From Cruorifilaria tuberocauda (taxonomy: Eukaryota > Nematoda > Chromadorea > Rhabditida > Onchocercidae): DNA of 64,000 nt. The translations under genes were made by a program, and so were the position numbers. Within the stretch, counting starts at the first letter, position 1; each line of letters begins with the position of its first letter. Of this stretch, positions 59,001 to 64,000 are shown in pieces. Below the pieces are notes generated by a model that saw only the letters and a list, made by a program, of their open reading frames with translations, had not been told where the DNA came from and ran no database searches. The DNA lies in contig JABVXU010000133.1 of assembly GCA_013365365.1 (NCBI GenBank), positions 62,001-126,000 on the forward strand. The letters run 5' to 3'.

Positions 59001-62000
59001 ACGGATCATCTGTATCAGTTCTATCACCGCCGGTACCACCAGCTCACACTTCTTACACCAATATTCCTATTCAGCGGACGCTACGTGAAATCGAAAGATT
59101 GGAACGAATTCCAGGCGCTCAAAAAATTGACTTGTACAAGGTACAATGATTGCTCTAGAAACATTAAGGGAGCTTTTTTTAATGTATTTTATAGTGCCAT
59201 ATTTACAGTTTATATTTCTTTTCTCTTTTAATAAATTAATGAAAACTTTTGAAAGACTACAAAATTAAAAATCACCATTTCATCAGTTATGTACGAAATA
59301 TAATATACAGAGTTCAATTAATTGTATATAGGGATATCTGTACATTTTTATTTCGAAATTCATTTAGGGTTCGAAAGGACTTGGCTTCAGCATCGCTGGC
59401 GGAGTAGGTAATGAGCATGTGGCTGGTGACAGTGGCATTTATGTAACGAAGATTATCGACGGTGGAGCAGCATATCATGACGGCCGTTTGAGAGTTGGAG
59501 ACAAACTTTTAGCTGTAAGGTTTTTTTACACTTATTTCTGCAAAAGCGTTTGCAGTGGATTTTATTATCATTCTTTTTTACGTTTCTTCTTATTCAAGTG
59601 TATTTAGTCACATAATCATCCATTAACCTCCATCCATGTTCTGTAAGTAATTTACCTCTTTTTAACTTTCCACATTATATTTAGGATCAAGTAGGTTATA
59701 ATTTCTTGTATAATCTTGATAGATTTAGTATTCTCTTATTCAGTGCTTCATTTTGCTATTGCAGAGATTTCATTTGTAAATGATACATCGGTACATGATA
59801 GAAGTACTTAAATTGGTACGATCTAAGGCTACATTCTTTACATTCTTTTCACTTCTTTTTAAATGTTAATACAACTGCAAGTATTTGTAAACAGTTTTTT
59901 CGTTCCTGAAATTTTAAGACAGCCTACTTTTAAGGTTGATGATGTGATTCTGGAAAATGTTACGCATGAATTTGCTGTGAATACGTTGAAACAAACCGCT
60001 TCTAAAGTAACGCTGATTTATTTGAAAAACCCCCATCCAGAGTTATTGCCAAGTTTTGAAGACAGTGGTAATCGTTCATTTGGTGCTCCACCGACTCCCG
60101 CTCGTTCTGGTAAGCTTCAGCGACATTCTAGCAATTCGGTCGGTATATTTTCCGATTTTATTGTATGCTGTCAATCTGTCAATAGATCAGATTAAAGATA
60201 ACGACCGTTTTCAATTATTATCGTTGAAATATTACTTTTTATAGCATTTAATTTGTCTTTTAAATATTTGTATGATATTAACCTTAAATGTATTCATCGT
60301 TTTATTAGAATGAGTACTTTTTCCCGGAATAATATGAAAATAATATATTGCTAGTATCATTAGAGCTCAGGAAGATATTGCTAGAGATTGTCTGAATCAT
60401 CGATAACTGATTGGTTCTGAAGCGATTGATATCTGCAATATTTTTGTGTTAAGTGGCATTGCAGATATCAATGCATTGCTTAAATTTGACATAAAAATAT
60501 CTTATTCTTTCAGCAGCTTCGCTACATCACGATTCATTCGATACGCAGCAGTCATTTCATACAATAGCACAGCAAGAATTACCTTTAGGTCCACGTATTG
60601 TACACCTTAATCGTGGTATGCAAGGATTAGGTTTCAACATCGTTGGTGGAGAAGATGGAGAACCGATTTATATCAGTTATGTTTTGCCGGGTGGTGTAGC
60701 TGACCTTTCTGGAAATGTAAGAAAGGTATGTTGTTCTAAGAGAATTATTCACTTTGTCATAGATATACTATATATTTAATGTACAGTCGAGAGTTTGACG
60801 AGTTTGAGCATTCATAATTATGTTATTATATAAAGCAGTATCTTGAAATTTGAGGGTGATGTATTGTTGCAAGTAAACGGTGTCAATTTGCGGAATGCAA
60901 CCCATGCTGAAGCAGCTCGTGCATTGAAGGAAGCTATGAATCCTGTGTCCTTAACATTACAATATCGACCTCAAGGCATCATTTTAAGCATGTTTGACTT
61001 ACAACACTCTAAAAAATTCCTCACTTTCTGCAAAATTACTTTTTTAAATTTGGATAATTTCTTTTGTGAACATTGTATGGTGTGCTATGCCAAATCTTAG
61101 ATACGGAAATCCATTTTTCATTGCAAACGATAGGTGTGAAAAACACAAAAACCGGTGCTAAGAAATGAGAAGTGTAATAGTGTGTTAAGTAAGTGAACAA
61201 TGAAATTGCATCCTATATATAGTGCTTTTCAAATTAAATGGAAAACTTGCCAAATAAATAGTTTTTACTCTTTAAATTCCTATTATTTTAGAGTATGGTC
61301 AATTTGAGGCTAAAATTGATCAGCTTCGTCGAGACTTGATGAGCGGTGGAGCGGTAACTTTTGGTCCTTCACGTAAAGAGCTTTTTGTCAGGTACTATCT
61401 GAATATGTCTATAGTGAGGTTTTCATTTTCTAAGACATAAATTCAATTTATAACTTTGTCTAATTTTTGCAGGGCCATGTTTGACTATGATCCAGCACGT
61501 GAGGCGGGTGTTCCGCATCGTGCCTTACCTTTCTTCTATGGTGACATTTTACATGTTACAAATGTTGCGGACGATGACTGGTGGACAGCACGATTGGTTA
61601 CGGAAAGCGGTGAAGAAGGCATGGAAGGGGTTATCCCGTCTAAAAAGAGAGTTGAAAAGAAGGAGAGACAACGGAGAAAACAGGTAAAGTTTACAGGTTC
61701 TTACACAAAATTCTTTTACGGATTTTTTTGTGAACAGTTTCATGTTTCTTCCGATTTAAGTTTATTTCTCGCGAAATACTTTGTTGCTGATTTACAATTA
61801 TATAATGAAGTTTCATGAAATGATCAAAGTTTGAGGAATTAAGTTCTTTCTTTATGTTTCTTTTTATTATATAATAGGTTTTAAGTTCTGATTGAATTTT
61901 TTTATTTTCGAGAATTATTTTTTTTATAATAGTGATTTAATTGGATTGAACTTATTTTCATTAAATAGGCTTCATTTTTAAGAACAATCTTTAGTATCAA

Positions 62001-64000
62001 AAATTATGTGTAGAATCTTTTGTGAATATGAATTGTTTCGTTGGAATTATCATTACAAACTTTAACAATTTGTCAGGTAAATTTTAATGCTGGTAGTCAA
62101 AGTCTTCCTCGAGGTATGGATGGACGCCGTGGCTCACGTTCACAACTTTCATTCTCGCGCAGATTTCCATTTGTTAAGAGCACCGATAAGCTTAACGAAT
62201 TTACTGATAATGAGCGTAAGTTTATTACAATTTCCAGCTTCACTGATCTACTTTTCTTAACGTTTTTAGATATGAGATTGCAAAAATTTCTGCTGTTATT
62301 AACATTTATTATGAAACGTGGTGTAATAGCTGTATCATTATGAGGTTTTTTAATTGTCTATCACTAAGATTTCCTTAGATGGTACAACTTATACATCGTA
62401 CACCACAAGCGATAGTGATTACTGTAAGTTTTTATAGTGTGATGTGTGCATTACCTGGTTTTATTTTTTATATTTTTAATAAAATTACTAATTCACAATG
62501 TTTTCTTAACTGAAAAAAGAATTTTGAAATTGAAAATCTAATATAAAAACTACTTAATACAATCACTTTGTTATGTCCTTTAATTGTGGAGCTTTTTCTT
62601 TCGCAGTTTATTTCGATTTTTTTTTCTCAAAATCGAAGTATAGACGTTTGCATTATTCTGTTTATTCCATACTCGGAAGATGACATTTTTGTTTGATTTG
62701 TACATGTTGAACGGAGAATCATTTCGATTCGAGTTTGTACAATAATTATTGCTTTTAATATAATTTCATTTTTATGCTTTAGTTGGTGCAAGTGAAGATC
62801 CGATCATGTCATATGTCGCAGTGGAACGTCAACAAAGTAATTGTTACTCTTATCATTGTTGTTTAGGCTCAGTTTTTTCTGCTTTGGATGAACCTTTAGT
62901 GGCATAGCGAAAACTTTCACTATTTTATTCCAGCTGAGTCTACGTAAGATTTTATTATTGCAGATACACGCAAATATAAAATTACTCACGCCTCCAATCA
63001 CTACATGCTTGTTATAAATTTATTGTGTTTTAACAGTTTTATAATTCGCTTTCATAACTTTTCTTACTTCAGTAAATTACCCACGTCCAGTTATTATTCT
63101 TGGAGCAATGAAAGATCGCATCAATGATGAACTAGTACTCCGTGATCGAGATCGATTTAGTAGTTGCGTCCCGCGTATGTTATTTAAATATTTTTATACT
63201 TTTATAATGGTGCAATGGTACAATTTTCATGTATTAGTTATTAAATTGTTTCATTTTGAATTCTGAAACTAAAGTATTGCAGATACGAGCCGACCTCCGA
63301 AACCGAATGAAGTAGATGGTCGTGATTATCATTTTGTTTCAAAGGAACAAATGCAGGAAGATGTTCGAAACAACCAATTTATCGAAGCCGGACAGTTTCA
63401 AGATAATCTTTACGGCACGAGCATTAATTCCGTTCGTGAAGTTGCAGAAATGGTAAATTTTGAAAGAATAATCATTAGATTCGTATGCATTCAAATGAAA
63501 TGGTCATAGTTGAGCTATGGATATGATTATAATTGAATTGAAAATTGCTTATTTTTAGATGAGAAAAATCAGATAGAACACTTGATTTGATCATATCACA
63601 TTTTCATAGAATAATAAAATTGATTCTATAAAATTTATTGTAGGGTCGACATTGTATTCTTGATGTAAGTGGAAATGCTATCCGTAGATTACAATCTATT
63701 GCTAACATATACCCAATAGCAATCTTCGTGAAACCACAGACACCGCATCAAATTATGTAAGTAATTTGTTTAACTTAAAACATTTTTTCTAATATTTCAT
63801 ACTAATGCTGTAATGCTGCCGGGCTCAGTCATTGCACTGATCGACTGTTTCAACCATCAAAATAGTCCTTTTAATTCGTCTATCAGTTAAGCACTTAACG
63901 ACGTAATTCTCTGTTGAATCAAATAGCAAGCGGTGAAAGTTCTTATAGGGAATGGGATCACGCGATTAGTGAAGACGATGCTCATACTGTATATCAACGA
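56063..64000 (+). CDS. dlg-1: Discs large MAGUK scaffold DLG-1, 3' end cut by window
   Basis: Membrane-associated scaffold of epithelial apical junctions. Exons: 56063-56084, 56267-56398, 56821-56960, 57121-57219, 57484-57558, 58216-58403, 58522-58624, 58919-59140, 59368-59514, 59935-60109, 60514-60725, 60855-60975, 61292-61391, 61473-61683, 62077-62215, 62379-62423, 62783-62836, 63073-63174, 63283-63452, 63644-63756, 63949-64000+. Phase is kept throughout, giving 874 codons. Domains by approximate residue: MPVRKAG start and L27 (8-98); PDZ1 (167-254, GLGFSIAGG); PDZ2 (318-420, GLGFSIAGG); PDZ3 (461-546, GLGFNIVGG); SH3 (579-640, FDYDP and WWTARL); basic HOOK region (640-700); guanylate-kinase-like domain from about 729. 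Each PDZ has the alpha-B His (VPHETT, VTHEFA, ATHAEA) of class I ligand binding. The kinase-like P-loop position reads [10 protein letters not shown], without the GKS of an active enzyme, as in all MAGUKs. The intron after 60975 begins with GC. Confidence 0.95.
57559..58215 (+). other. dlg-1 intron before the PDZ1 exon, no gene seen
   Basis: A 657-base intron between the linker exon and the PDZ1 exon; AT-rich with no recognised feature. Confidence 0.6.
60976..61291 (+). other. GC-AG intron in dlg-1
   Basis: The PDZ3 coding frame reads YRPQ and continues after the intron with EYGQFEAKI. The only junction that keeps this conserved sequence in frame is CAAG|GCATCA ... TTTTAG|AGTATG. No GT donor lies at the required phase. 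Confidence 0.75.

Noticed and set aside
63073..64000. Active guanylate kinase
   Set aside because: The P-loop glycine/lysine residues are missing and the context is SH3-HOOK-GK of a MAGUK; the domain is a protein-binding module.

Overview
This window is nuclear DNA from a nematode, most likely a filarial-type parasite. It is very AT-rich and has small exons, many short introns with TTTCAG-type acceptors, and a few multi-kilobase introns. The recognisable proteins are orthologues of Caenorhabditis genes. The clade is inferred from composition and gene architecture; no species is claimed. All gene models below were read by hand, by finding splice sites and checking that the reading phase is kept across every junction.

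Layout. (1) 64-19232, minus strand: the 5' part (11 exons, 573 codons) of a Notch receptor gene (LIN-12/GLP-1 type). It carries a signal peptide and about 14 EGF repeats. The LNR, transmembrane and ankyrin parts lie beyond the left edge. Its introns of 3.4-5.3 kb are full of minisatellites and purine/pyrimidine tracts. (2) 19233-31718: about 12.5 kb with no confident gene. It holds a duplicated, relatively GC-rich block with a conserved hairpin about 1.1 kb upstream of Notch, a minisatellite, a 540-bp foldback element and one weak candidate small gene. (3) 31719-33442, minus strand: a complete six-exon gene for 60S ribosomal protein L5. (4) 34475-39501, plus strand, divergent from rpl-5: a 13-exon gene for a protein of about 695 residues that I do not recognise. 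(5) 41225-42750, plus strand: a decayed Mpv17/PMP22-family gene with several lesions. (6) 44578 to about 47300: a probable small membrane-protein gene whose 3' end is unresolved. (7) About 48-56 kb: mostly gene-free AT-rich DNA with microsatellites. (8) 56063-64000, plus strand: a dlg-1 (Discs large MAGUK) gene, 21 exons and 874 codons, running off the right edge inside the guanylate-kinase-like domain.

Notch (cell-fate signalling) and DLG-1 (epithelial junction scaffold) are both developmental genes with no sign of co-transcription. rpl-5 and the unrecognised gene share a divergent promoter region of about 1 kb. AG acceptors close upstream of the start codons of rpl-5, dlg-1, the unrecognised gene and the small membrane gene are compatible with spliced-leader addition, but the sequence alone cannot prove it. 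No tRNA, rRNA, CRISPR array, intact transposase or clear bacterial insert was recognised.
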